Source: Fischerella sp. JS2 (GTDB lineage: Bacteria; Cyanobacteriota; Cyanobacteriia; Cyanobacteriales; Nostocaceae). Taken from it: a stretch of 64,000 bases of DNA. Below, one piece after another: positions 38,470-47,598 of this stretch (positions within the stretch are counted from its first letter, which is position 1; each line of letters begins with the position of its first letter). Position numbers and translations under genes: made by a program. The notes under the pieces were generated by a model that had not been told where the DNA came from, made no database searches, and saw nothing but the letters and a program-made list of their open reading frames with translations. The DNA is taken from positions 1,364,001-1,428,000 of the forward strand of contig NZ_CP135918.1 in NCBI RefSeq assembly GCF_032393985.1. Reading direction: 5' to 3'.

Positions 38470-40164
38470 ATGATACACAATTTTCTAGATCGACTAGGAG
38501 ACTGGAATCCGCAATTATTGCGTGAAATCAAAGGACGTCTGCAACTACGCAACGTTATCCTGACAACTATCATTTCCTTAAGTAGTCAATGTTTGCTATT
38601 TCTAGCTTTTCAATCTCAGTTACCAATTTCTCAGGATAGATTTCTCGATAATTCTAATCGGTATTGCACTGGAAAACTTTTATATGGATTACCTAAATGT
38701 TTATTAAATGAATTTGACGATAAAATCATCAATTGGCAGTTATGGTGGCAAGATGTCTTTACATGGCTTAATATTATTGCCTGTTTTAGTCTTTTGGTGA
38801 TCGGAACTTATCTCCTCATCAGCGATTTAGCTAATGAAGAACGTCGTGGAACCCTCAATTTTATTCGTCTGAGTCCCCAGGAATCCCAAAGCATTTTAGT
38901 TGGAAAAATGTTAGGCGTGCCAATTTTGCCTTATCTGGCGATCGCTTTGGCTATTCCTCTACATTTATTATCAGGATTGGCAGCAAATCTTTCATTAGCA
39001 AATATTTTGGGCTTTGATGCTGTTGTCGTAGCTGCTTGTTTTTTCTATTACAGTGCTGCACTGCTATTTGGCTTAGTTGGTTCTTGGTTGGGTGGCTTCC
39101 AAGCTTGGTTGGGTAGTGGAGTTATTCTCGGTTTTTTACTAATAACTAAGCAATCACTAGTTTATGGAGCAATTAATTCTCCGTTTACTTTCTTAAGATT
39201 TTTAAATCCGTTTTACTTTATTCCCAAACTACTAGCAATTCCTAATTTTAGCTCAACTGCTTTATGGAATGATTTTTACTGGTTTGGTATACCAATGGGA
39301 GCTAGTCATATTGTAATTACTGGCTTAGCACTTGTAAATTTCTTTTGTCTAGCGTATTTTACTTGGCAAGCTTTACAGCGTTGTTTTCGTAATTCTAACG
39401 CTACTATGCTAAGTAAACAGCAGAGTTATTTACTCACTTTTTACTTCACTATTGCTTCTTTAGGCTGTGCAAATTGGCAATCAATTATCTGGAGTAAAAA
39501 TTCATATACATCAGTGATGAAAGATGAACTTGCTTGTTTATTATTTTTGCATTTATGGCTATTTTTGTTTTTAATTGCGGCGATTACTCCTCATCGCCCA
39601 ACTTTACAAGACTGGGCGCGCTACCTTCATCTTTCTGTTGATAAATGTTTAAGAAATAGGTATGTAATCAAAGATTTAATGTGGGGAGAAAAAAGTCCAT
39701 CTCTTGTGGCGATCGCTTTAAATGCAATTATTGCAATAACATTTCTCAGTTCATTAATTATTCTGGCAAAGAATTTTGAAAACAAAATTAATGCTGTTTA
39801 TGCCTTAATTTTAGGTGGTAGTTTAGCTATGCTTTATGCAGCATTAGCCCAACTGATGTTATTTAATAAAAATCGACATCGGGTAATTTGGGCTGTTGGT
39901 AGCCTTGGTGCTGTAATTATTTTGCCAGTAGTCATTATGCTTATGTTTTGGTCTAATTATCCTGGCAATAGTAATTTCATTGGACTGTTTTCAGTAGCTG
40001 CGCCGCTTCTTGCTTTGTATACACCCAACGGAGATTTACTATATTCCATCGGCATGTTTTTTGTAATTCCTGTTCAGGGAATCATATTAGCACTACTAAT
40101 TTTGCAGTTGCGGCGACAATTAAAAAAAGCAGGAGAATCTGTAACCAAGATATTATTTAATTGA
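38470..40164 (+). CDS. ABC transporter permease, second paralogue
   Basis: This 564-residue polytopic protein starts MIHNFLDRLGDWNPQLLREI, then has about twelve membrane helices. It is homologous along its length to the preceding permease but lacks most of the coiled-coil loop, so it is shorter. Conserved blocks include RRGTLNFIRLSPQ, SKQQSYLL and MWGEKSPS near the cytosolic faces. The gene follows its paralogue by 91 bp with the same strand and probably the same transcript, suggesting a heterodimeric exporter with the ATPase at 35383. The transported compound is unknown. Confidence 0.85.
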   Translation: MIHNFLDRLGDWNPQLLREIKGRLQLRNVILTTIISLSSQCLLFLAFQSQLPISQDRFLDNSNRYCTGKLLYGLPKCLLNEFDDKIINWQLWWQDVFTWLNIIACFSLLVIGTYLLISDLANEERRGTLNFIRLSPQESQSILVGKMLGVPILPYLAIALAIPLHLLSGLAANLSLANILGFDAVVVAACFFYYSAALLFGLVGSWLGGFQAWLGSGVILGFLLITKQSLVYGAINSPFTFLRFLNPFYFIPKLLAIPNFSSTALWNDFYWFGIPMGASHIVITGLALVNFFCLAYFTWQALQRCFRNSNATMLSKQQSYLLTFYFTIASLGCANWQSIIWSKNSYTSVMKDELACLLFLHLWLFLFLIAAITPHRPTLQDWARYLHLSVDKCLRNRYVIKDLMWGEKSPSLVAIALNAIIAITFLSSLIILAKNFENKINAVYALILGGSLAMLYAALAQLMLFNKNRHRVIWAVGSLGAVIILPVVIMLMFWSNYPGNSNFIGLFSVAAPLLALYTPNGDLLYSIGMFFVIPVQGIILALLILQLRRQLKKAGESVTKILFN

Positions 40165-40584
40165 TAATCAATGTGTATTTGATTAACTCAAACTAGTTTT
40201 TGATTGTTGTTAATTTCAACTGAAACATGGGAATTCTAATCATGAAAGGTTAGAAACTCTTGTTATTAATAAAATTAACGATGCTCAAGTCTGTTGTTGG
40301 TCACAGTAATGATCCAGAATCCCAAACCTGGAACCATTAGTGGTTGGCATCCTCCTGATGATTGACCACTAATTCAGCGATCGCCATCTGGGAACCAGAA
40401 ACAGAAAAAGTGGGGGTTCTGTGCAATCAAGAAAGCGATCGCTCCCCAGGTCGCCTTATTGATGAGTTAGGTTTGTCATCACCTGTTGGATGTGATCGCC
40501 AACCTCGACTGAGCAACAACTTTACCGGTTATATCTCATGAGTGTCGGTAAAATTTGGGAATAGCGTTTTTCCCTAACTTAAAA
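40165..40584. other. Intergenic region before the split drug exporter
   Basis: This 420-bp stretch contains two GCGATCGC sites and a ~60-codon open stretch to a TGA at 40540 without a good start codon; I treat that as chance or as a decayed fragment. A promoter for the exporter gene is expected here. No RNA gene was recognised. Confidence 0.45.
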
Positions 40585-41561
40585 ATGGCTAACATCATTA
40601 AACAGCCATGCGATGAAGGAGTGGTTCGTTCAGCACCATGCACTGCCCCTTGCTCTAGAAATGTCGTCAAGTGGGTACTAGCGGCAACAATTCTCGGTTC
40701 AAGCATGGCAATGATTGATGGCACTGTTGTCAATGTGGCACTTCCGGTATTGCAATCACAGTTAAATGCAACCACTACTGATGTGCAATGGATTGTTGAG
40801 TCTTATGCCTTGTTTCTTGCTGCTTTGATATTAGTGGGTGGGTCACTAGGCGATCGCTTTGGACGACGACTTATTTTTGCTTGCGGTATTAGCCTGTTTG
40901 CCTTAGCTTCGATTTGGTGTGGGTTGTCGCCCAATGTGAATCAGCTAATTATTGTTAGGGCAATTCAGGGAATTGGCGGTGCTTTGTTAGTTCCGGGAAG
41001 CTTAGCAATCATCAGCGCCTCATTTGACGAAGCACAACGTGGGCAAGCAATTGGTACTTGGTCGGGTTTTACAGCCATTACCTCAGCACTTGGCCCAGTT
41101 TTGGGTGGGTGGTTAGTTGAAAATGTCTCTTGGCGCTGGATATTTTTTCTGAATGTGCCACTAGCTGGGATTGTATTGGGTATTTTGTTTTGGCGCGTGC
41201 CAGAAAGCCGTGATCAAGATTCAGCAAGGCTTGATTGGTGGGGAGCAGCTTTAGCTACTTTTGGTTTGGGAACGATAGTATACGGACTGATTGAATCGTC
41301 TCACTTAGGATTGCTCCATCCCCTGGTTCTAAGCTGCTTGGTAGTTGGCGTACTGATTCTGAGTGCGTTTATTTTTGTCGAGGCTAACAGCCGCACCCCG
41401 ATGATGCCATTATCTTTATTTAAATCGCGTACTTTTAGCGGTGCAAATTTACTCACACTGCTACTTTACTCAGCTTTGGGTGGAGTATTTTACTTTGTTC
41501 CCTTTAATTTAATTGAACGCACCCCAACTAATTGCAAGCAATATAGTTGGGGATTCTTTCG

Positions 41562-43055
41562 CTAAGAAACCCTAAGATTTCTTAGCGTATCCAGAGTTAC
41601 TGGCGTTCTCAGTGTGTCGTTGGAACTTTTGCCGACGAACACTCTAGAAAAGTGCTTATCTCCCATGATTAATGAGTACCAATATCTAGCACCAATATTG
41701 TACGCGGCCGAGAGATCAGCGTTGTACTGCTTGCCATTTTTAAATACGGCTAAAGAGTAATTAATTTTACTGCTTCTAACCTTGCCGCTCCCATCAAAAG
41801 CGTAAGCACTGGTGTATTTGGGGTTAACAAAAACTACTTTACCTCCCAACTCTCTCCATCTTTGTTGTGTCAACTCAACTATTTTACAGTGACACCACAG
41901 ATGGAATTTTTGCTTTTGTAGGGAACCTTTTTTACCTGCTTTTGCTTTCCATCCAGATAAATTCTCAAACACAATTACTTTAACATTGTGAGTTTTTGCC
42001 AACTCCACAATACCTCTCATAACCTTACGAGAGATTTCTAAATTGATATTAGCTGATTTGCGGTAAAGTCCTTGACAAAATCCATTGGGTAGTTTTTGTT
42101 TTGTGAGGCAGTCGCAGTCCTGGACGCCACTTCCTCTACTTGGGGAGACCCCAAGACCGGAGTGGCTCCGCTTTCCGTCGGTTGCGAACTGCCGAACCCG
42201 GAGGGTCAGATTAGCTGTTTGTGATGATTTCTTCTTAATCATCATTCTTCGTTGATTTCTGCGGTCTATGTCTCTGGCAGGGTTGATGAACTTCCTTGCT
42301 TTTACAGTACCGTTTTTACCAACAATTGAGACTGTAGCAGCATTGTTAATGCCCATATCAACACTGCATACAAAATCTGAATCCTCTCTATCAACCTTTT
42401 GAATTTCAATGGGCATAGAAAGTTGACATTTGTTTTTATTAGCAACTAAAGACGGTGATTGTATCTGATTACCATCAATCAAATGACGAGATAAACCATG
42501 TCTTTTAATTTTAATATTATTAAGCCATACCCAATCAGTTCCACTCCATACTTTAATGTCTATAGTTTGATAATTTAAACCATACTTCACCTGTTGACCT
42601 TTATACAAAGCAGGGTAAGTTTTACATAAAGCAGTTAGTGTTGGTGGTCTATCTGCTCTATGTTTTCTTATTCCTGACTGCCATTCATAATATCTACTTT
42701 GAAAACTAGAAACTATGCCAATAGCATCAGCTATTGCTGCACGTCTTAAATAACTGGGGAACTTTCTAAAGAACGGATATCTATCAATTGTTTTCTGAAA
42801 GTATCTATGTTTTGGATTAGGGTTATCTGCGGTTTGGTGAATCATCTTCTCAACTGCATTTACCCTCTTTTTCGAGGTCAATTCGCCAAGAGTAAACCAT
42901 TGAGCATTAACAACAATCACTAAAGTAATCAAGAATTTACGATATGTCTCTACTGTCAAAACCATTTGGCGTTTTTGCTCTTTGTCTGCTGACAATTCCC
43001 AGACATCAGTTCTAACTTCTTGTGTGGGTTTTCTTTTAGTTACTGCTTTACTCAT
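41562..43055 (-). CDS. tnpB: TnpB-related protein of the IS200/IS605 element, lacking the zinc ribbon
   Basis: This 497-residue RuvC-type protein carries the catalytic acids in CSVDMGINNA (Asp), IVFENLSGW (Glu) and YNADLSAAYNIG (Asp). TnpB is an RNA-guided DNA endonuclease in studied elements. Here the segment between the Glu and the last Asp reads KYTSAYAFDGSGKVRSSKIN and has none of the four Cys of the usual zinc ribbon, as in the TnpB-related subgroup of cyanobacterial elements. Around residues 288-325 is a block (SHSGLGVSPSRGSG) encoded by a palindromic repeat (CTTGGGG-aga-CCCCAAG at 42139-42155) and probably inserted in frame. The frame is open throughout. It is divergent from tnpA, 76 bp away. 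Confidence 0.88.
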   Translation of the reverse strand: MSKAVTKRKPTQEVRTDVWELSADKEQKRQMVLTVETYRKFLITLVIVVNAQWFTLGELTSKKRVNAVEKMIHQTADNPNPKHRYFQKTIDRYPFFRKFPSYLRRAAIADAIGIVSSFQSRYYEWQSGIRKHRADRPPTLTALCKTYPALYKGQQVKYGLNYQTIDIKVWSGTDWVWLNNIKIKRHGLSRHLIDGNQIQSPSLVANKNKCQLSMPIEIQKVDREDSDFVCSVDMGINNAATVSIVGKNGTVKARKFINPARDIDRRNQRRMMIKKKSSQTANLTLRVRQFATDGKRSHSGLGVSPSRGSGVQDCDCLTKQKLPNGFCQGLYRKSANINLEISRKVMRGIVELAKTHNVKVIVFENLSGWKAKAGKKGSLQKQKFHLWCHCKIVELTQQRWRELGGKVVFVNPKYTSAYAFDGSGKVRSSKINYSLAVFKNGKQYNADLSAAYNIGARYWYSLIMGDKHFSRVFVGKSSNDTLRTPVTLDTLRNLRVS

Positions 43056-43131
43056 TGGTTTTGTCTCGACCTTGACAGAGATATACTACCAAGCTACTGT
43101 TTTAGTTGTCAATACAGTTATTAAATTAGTT

Positions 43132-43557
43132 ATGGAAAATAGTATCAGGTTAAAAACCCGTTCCAACAGTGCTTTTAGACTCATTTATCATTTAGTTCTG
43201 GTAACTAAATTCCGTCGCAAATCCCTAACAGGAGAAATCCTTACTAGGATGAAATCAATCATTGGTGAACTATTGTTTAAGTGGGAATGTGAGTTAATTG
43301 AGTTTGGTGGAGAATCAGATCATGTGCATTTGTTGATTGAGACTCATCCCAGTGTTGACTTATCTAAATTAGTAAATAATATAAAAACCGTAACTTCTAG
43401 GAAATTACGGTCTGAATTTTCTCAGCATCTAAAAAAGTTTTATTGGGCAGAAAAACCTCTGTTTTGGTCAGGCTCTTATGCGTTAATTAGTGTTGGCGCA
43501 CAAGCACCACTGGATAAACTTATAGAATATGTGCAGAACCAAGAGAAACCAGAATAA
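43132..43557 (+). CDS. tnpA: IS200-type Y1 transposase TnpA
   Basis: This is the 141-residue single-domain HUH transposase of the element. I start at ATG 43132 (MENSIRLKTR); the longer frame overlaps the tnpB start. The metal-binding HUH motif is His64-Val-His66 (DHVHLLIE), and the catalytic tyrosine is Tyr133 in LIEYVQNQ. FRLIYHLVLVTKFRR is the typical beta-1 region. The enzyme excises and inserts single-stranded DNA at short target tetra/pentanucleotides. The frame is intact, so the element could still move. Confidence 0.93.
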   Translation: MENSIRLKTRSNSAFRLIYHLVLVTKFRRKSLTGEILTRMKSIIGELLFKWECELIEFGGESDHVHLLIETHPSVDLSKLVNNIKTVTSRKLRSEFSQHLKKFYWAEKPLFWSGSYALISVGAQAPLDKLIEYVQNQEKPE

Positions 43558-44307
43558 ATCGTTGCTACGCATTTCTATACTGGTTTCGCTAACCCTACCT
43601 ATAACGAAGTTTAGGTAGGGACTGCGCTCAACATTTTTGTTCAAGTGCAAGGCTACTCAGCGACAGCAGCTGGCGCAGTCTTCCTGCCGTTTATTTTGAT
43701 CATGTTCCTGCTTTCACGCTGGTCTGGAGGATTAGTAAGTCGCTTTGGCGCAAAACTACCATTGACAATTGGTCCTGTTATTGCTGCGTTTGGATTTGCC
43801 GCCTTTGCTGTGCCAGAAATTAACGCTAATTACTGGACAACCTTTTTCCCTGCCATTGTCGTGTTAGGTTTGGGTATGGCAATTAGCGTTGCCCCCTTGA
43901 CAACAACGGTGATGAGTGCAGTCAAACAACGCCAAGCTGGCATTGCTTCAGGAATTAACAATGCTGTTGCGCGTACGGCTGGGTTGCTTACGATCGCACT
44001 GTTTAATATCTTTGTCTTCAATGCTTTCAATCGCAGTCTTAATCATCGGATGACGGCTTTGGGTATATCGCCCGAACTGCAAAAACTACTAGATAACCAA
44101 CGCATCAAGCTAGCGGGTGCCCAAATACCTACGGGTGTGAGTGCTGAAATAAGCACAAAGCTAAAAGATGCGATTGCTTTAGCATTTGTAGATAGCTTTC
44201 GCTTGATTATGTTTATTGCTGTTGGGTTGGCACTAGCAAGTGCAATCGTTGCTTTGGTGATGATTGGAAAAAACAAAAAGCAGATAGGCGAGGCTCAAAC
44301 GGTTTAA

Positions 44308-44920
44308 ACCCATGGTTTGTATACGTTACAGTACAACGGCTGTACGTGAGCGATCGCTTCCTTATTTCAAAAAGAAGTTTAAATAAAGATAGTACGTACA
44401 TATACATTTTTTTTGAGTTGAGAAAGTTACCTAAGTTAAGAATTGGTTAGGTATTATAGGAATTCAACTTGTAATTTCAAACCTTAATGATACTAAAAGC
44501 TTTATCCAGCAAGGTTTTTTCTTAAAAATCTTTCAGTCACTAAACCGGATTGCTACATTAATAAAAATTTTCATCAAAGGAGTTAATTAATAGATTCAAT
44601 CAAATCAAGGAGATAAAAACAGGTTTCTTTATCCTTGCAGTTACTACTACTAAATGCCTCAAAAATAATCGTTCTAAGTAGAATCCGATGTATTTGATAA
44701 CCTGTTTTTAATTAAAAAAGTGAAGAATACAATCTCGTCTAACAAGAGAAATTAACTAAAAAAGTACTTTATAGCAGTATTGTTATGACGATATTATTAA
44801 ATTATTTAAGTAATTCAACACATTAATTATTTCCTAATTGCACAGAAGTGAATCAGGTAAATTTACACAATAAATATACCTGACAAAGTTAAGCTTGCAA
44901 ATTTTAAAGGAGATAAGTAA
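44308..44920. other. 610-bp AT-rich intergenic region with a long-range inverted repeat
   Basis: No gene is seen. Perfect 12-bp arms TAAAAACAGGTT (44614-44625) and AACCTGTTTTTA (44699-44710) enclose 73 bp. This could delimit a structured RNA or a small non-autonomous element. The region also contains the promoter of the downstream gene at 44921. Confidence 0.5.
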
Positions 44921-45361
44921 ATGCAAGCCATTTTAACAACAGCACTAGAAACAGTTGTAATTGTCTTTGCAATTATTGCAATCACTGATTTCATTCAAGG
45001 GCTAACTAAACTTTTTCTAACTAGTCAAAACAATATAGAGCCTAAATCTCAAGCAGAATACAAGCCCTATGTGATTCCATCGCCTTGGGAGCAACCACTG
45101 GAAAAGGAAGATATAAAAGAACTATCTCAACCAATTCAACAAAAAGTAATCTACCTCTTACCTCCGGCAAAGGAAAACAAAAAATTAGTCCAATCTAGGA
45201 GCTATCTTGAAGCCTTACCAGTATCTCAATTACGTAAACGTGCTAGTCAATTAGGATTTAGTAATGTCAACGGTTTACGTAAAAATACACTGATTGCATT
45301 TATTCAAGAGAAAGAAGCGCGACAACTAAAACTAGCCCAGCTACTTTTTACTATCGCCTAA
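44921..45361 (+). CDS. Membrane-anchored protein with a SAP/Rho-N-like C-terminal domain
   Basis: This 146-residue protein has one N-terminal membrane helix (about residues 6-32), a Pro/Gln-rich linker (about 45-95), and a C-terminal ~45-residue helical domain with YLEALPVSQLRKRASQLGF and NGLRKNTLIAFIQEKE. The latter has the helix-extended loop-helix look of SAP or Rho-N domains, which bind nucleic acids. The ribosome-binding site AAAGGAG precedes the ATG. I infer a membrane-tethered protein whose cytosolic end might touch DNA or RNA. Not in an obvious operon. Confidence 0.7.
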   Translation: MQAILTTALETVVIVFAIIAITDFIQGLTKLFLTSQNNIEPKSQAEYKPYVIPSPWEQPLEKEDIKELSQPIQQKVIYLLPPAKENKKLVQSRSYLEALPVSQLRKRASQLGFSNVNGLRKNTLIAFIQEKEARQLKLAQLLFTIA

Positions 45362-45643
45362 TAAAAAGTTTTGATTTGACTATACGCCCAGACATTTTCC
45401 CAAGTGCGATCGCACATCCTCATATCTGCGTTAATTCGGCAACTTACGCTCAAAGACAGCAGGCTCAAGTATGAGCCTTATCTAAAAATCTCTCATCAAA
45501 ACACCTTGATAGACCTATCCATTCATAACCTGTTCATAACTAGTCTTTCATCGACATCCGGTAGTCTAAATTACTAACTCCAATAGCGTGAGCAAAAGCT
45601 ACTTGTCCAAAATGCACTCACGGTTTGAAAAATAATCGAGGAT

Positions 45644-46768
45644 ATGATGAAAAAGCTTGGCTACTCGGTGCTTCGACGCGTCACTACTGCACATTTGCTG
45701 CGTAAAATGTGTTTATTATCCGTGACTTTACCGTTCCTTGTGTCTGCCACAAATCTGGTAGTTGCAACAGACAAGGAGAACGCGAACGTACCCGCACCGT
45801 ACAAGATCGGACTTTGGGGCGATTTACCCTACTCGGAGGCGCAGGAGGTTGGCGTAACAAGACTAATCGACGATATGAATTCGCAGAAACTTTCTTTTAC
45901 TGTCCATGATGGTGATCTCAAAGCCGGTTCTAACAGCCTTTGCGACAACGCGCTGTACGCTAAAGCGCTCGGCTACTTCAACACCCTAGAGGCACCAGCA
46001 GCCTTCACGCCAGGTGATAATGATTGGACAGACTGCGATCGCCCTTCAAATGGTGGATTCAACTCACTCGAACGCCTTGACTACGAGCGTCAGGTATTCT
46101 TCAGCACGAATTTCTCTCTTGGACGACGTCAGCTAGCCCAGGAAGTGCAGACAGCACCACTGTGTCTTGGTGTCAATGGTGCGGTGTCTTGTGTCGAGAA
46201 TCGTCGTTGGACATTTGGCAGAGTTACCTATGCGACACTCAACATTCAGGGTTCATGCAATAATCTATGCGACACTGCGCCTGACCCAGAGGAGTACGCG
46301 GCGCGAAACGCAGCCAATATTGCATGGATGAAAGAGACCTTTAAACTGGCAAAGGAACGCAACTCGGCGGCAGTCATGTTGATCTCCCAAGCTAATCCAG
46401 GGTGGGATCAGACCGACCCAACCAGAGCGCCTTTGCGCGATGCGAAGACCCTTGTGCAAACTGATGGGCAGCCTGATGGCTTCAAGGACTTTTTATTAGC
46501 GTTGCGCGATGAGGTGATTGCTTTCGGTAAACCCGTTGCCTACGTGCATGGCGATTCGCACTACTTCCGCATCGACAAGCCATTTCTAGATGCTCAAGGC
46601 AGACGACTTGAAAACTTCACTCGTGTTGAGACATTTGGCAACAATCAGGGGAACGGCACCAACGATGTACAGTGGATCAAGGTAAGTGTCAATCCCCGTA
46701 GCCGAGAGGTGTTTTCATATCAGCCACAGATTGTTCCTAGCAATCGAGTAGCGGTTCCGGCTCCGTAA
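45644..46768 (+). CDS. Secreted calcineurin-like metallophosphoesterase
   Basis: This 374-residue exported protein has a signal peptide (about residues 1-41, MCLLSVTLPFLVSATNLVVA). The mature part has metallophosphoesterase-type motifs: GLWGDLPY (Asp), TVHDGDLKAG (GD), TPGDNDWTDC (GDN, the GNHE equivalent) and YVHGDSHYF (the GHxH equivalent). Metal ions would be bound by these residues. Four to eight Cys suggest disulphides. Its codon choice is GC-richer than the AT-rich neighbours, a possible sign of transfer. It likely acts on phosphate esters outside the cytosol; the physiological substrate is unknown. Confidence 0.82.
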   Translation: MMKKLGYSVLRRVTTAHLLRKMCLLSVTLPFLVSATNLVVATDKENANVPAPYKIGLWGDLPYSEAQEVGVTRLIDDMNSQKLSFTVHDGDLKAGSNSLCDNALYAKALGYFNTLEAPAAFTPGDNDWTDCDRPSNGGFNSLERLDYERQVFFSTNFSLGRRQLAQEVQTAPLCLGVNGAVSCVENRRWTFGRVTYATLNIQGSCNNLCDTAPDPEEYAARNAANIAWMKETFKLAKERNSAAVMLISQANPGWDQTDPTRAPLRDAKTLVQTDGQPDGFKDFLLALRDEVIAFGKPVAYVHGDSHYFRIDKPFLDAQGRRLENFTRVETFGNNQGNGTNDVQWIKVSVNPRSREVFSYQPQIVPSNRVAVPAP

Positions 46769-47209
46769 AATCAAAAACCACCTGCCTCATGTAGGGTTAA
46801 CAATAGAATGCAGTGAAAGCCTAAGTTTCTAATACACTGATTTCCCGAACTTTTAAATATTAAGTAATGTTTCGCCAAGAGCGTCTTCGCTATATCTACA
46901 CCTTCTAAATGCTTAGGCTGGGCCACTCAACTCAATCTTAATTCGCTGATTACTAAACTCAAAAATCAGTATCCATAGGTGTATATAGTAAAGCTTAGGA
47001 TTTGACTACTCCCTAGCCTTAGATGCGATCGCCCCAAAACCAACTAAATTACTTTCCCCAATGCTGCCTCAAGGCAAGTGGTGAATTTCGAGGTGCGATC
47101 GCACTTATCTTATTCATCGATATGCTTTTGTGTAATCCCAAGGGGGTTGGTAATTCCCAGCCCACACACCTAGTCGTTTTCCTGAAGCGATCGCTTCGGC
47201 GCAGCCAAC
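46769..47209. other. Intergenic region, HIP1-rich, no gene called
   Basis: This stretch between the phosphoesterase gene and the terminator of the Psb34-like gene has several GCGATCGC sites. A plus-strand frame at 47023-47274 runs across HIP1 sites and the terminator and is not coding. No RNA gene was recognised. Confidence 0.5.
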
Positions 47210-47236
47210 AAAAAACCCCGGTGTTAAGTACCGAGG
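47210..47236 (-). terminator. Rho-independent terminator of the Psb34-like gene
   Basis: On the minus strand, arms CCTCGGT and ACCGGGG (with one G-T pair) form a hairpin that is followed immediately by TTTTTT. It lies 50 bp past the stop of the small gene at 47287-47457. Confidence 0.8.
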
Positions 47237-47286
47237 TAAGAGAGAAGTCGAAATGTGATGGGAGATACAGCTAAAAGTTGAAAATC

Positions 47287-47457
47287 TTAGCTAACACTAA
47301 AAGCAACCAGAACTAGAGTAGTGACAATTAAAGAAGCAAAAACAGCTTGGATAACGTATTTGCGTTGTTCCCAAATCGCAGGGTACTGGGCATAGTACAT
47401 CTTGGGTTCAGTTGCATAGTTGTTGAGAACGCCGTCTTCATTAACAGTGGTATACAT
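47287..47457 (-). CDS. Psb34-like small thylakoid protein
   Basis: This 56-residue single-pass membrane protein starts MYTTVNEDGVLNNYATEPKM and ends with a helix QAVFASLIVTTLVLVAFSVS. The soluble N-terminus plus one C-terminal helix resembles Psb34, a HliP-related photosystem II assembly factor that binds CP47-containing intermediates; the match is from memory, so moderate. The ribosome-binding site (AAGGAAAAAAG) is about 3-10 bases before the ATG. It has its own terminator and is not in an operon. Confidence 0.72.
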   Translation of the reverse strand: MYTTVNEDGVLNNYATEPKMYYAQYPAIWEQRKYVIQAVFASLIVTTLVLVAFSVS

Positions 47458-47598
47458 AGCTTTTTTCCTTTATTTTTTATCCTATGTAAATAAATATAAC
47501 AATATTGTTACAAAAGGTCAATGTGACTTGACAAAAAAAGCTGATAAAGTTAATAAGAGGTGCTTATAAAATACTTGGGTGGTAAGGAGAAGTAATTA

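Larger units (their letters stand above)
41515..43641. mobile_element. IS200/IS605-family insertion sequence with divergent tnpA and tnpB
   Basis: The element is about 2127 bp, with ends fixed to within ~2 bp because the flanking exporter gene becomes continuous when it is removed. The left end has a hairpin CCCCAACTA...TAGTTGGGG (about 41523-41553); the right end has CCCTACCTA...TAGGTAGGG (about 43593-43620). Subterminal hairpins and no terminal inverted repeat or target duplication are typical of the single-strand Y1-transposase elements. tnpA reads rightward and tnpB leftward. The element sits after AATT and before CAAG in the target. Confidence 0.9.
40585..44307 (+). pseudogene. DHA2-family (EmrB/QacA type) drug exporter interrupted by an IS200/IS605 element
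   Basis: The 5' part (40585-41514) and the 3' part (43642-44307) together give 532 codons in one frame (531 residues), normal for a 14-helix DHA2 exporter. The first part has SMAMIDGTVVNVALP (motif D1-like), GGSLGDRFGRRLIF (motif A) and AITSALGPVLGGWLVE (motif C). The second part continues with QVQGYSATAAGAVFLPF and ends in KKQIGEAQTV. At the joint, PFNLI plus QVQGYSA restores a string I recall as typical of the family, so the IS inserted without target duplication. I start at the ATG at 40585. The exporter is disrupted in this copy. Substrates would be drugs or dyes driven by protons. Confidence 0.9.

Noticed and set aside
40350-40543. About 60 open codons ahead of the exporter gene
   Set aside because: No start signal and no recognisable protein; probably chance across HIP1 sites.
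47023-47274. 83-codon plus frame
   Set aside because: Runs through GCGATCGC sites and a terminator hairpin.
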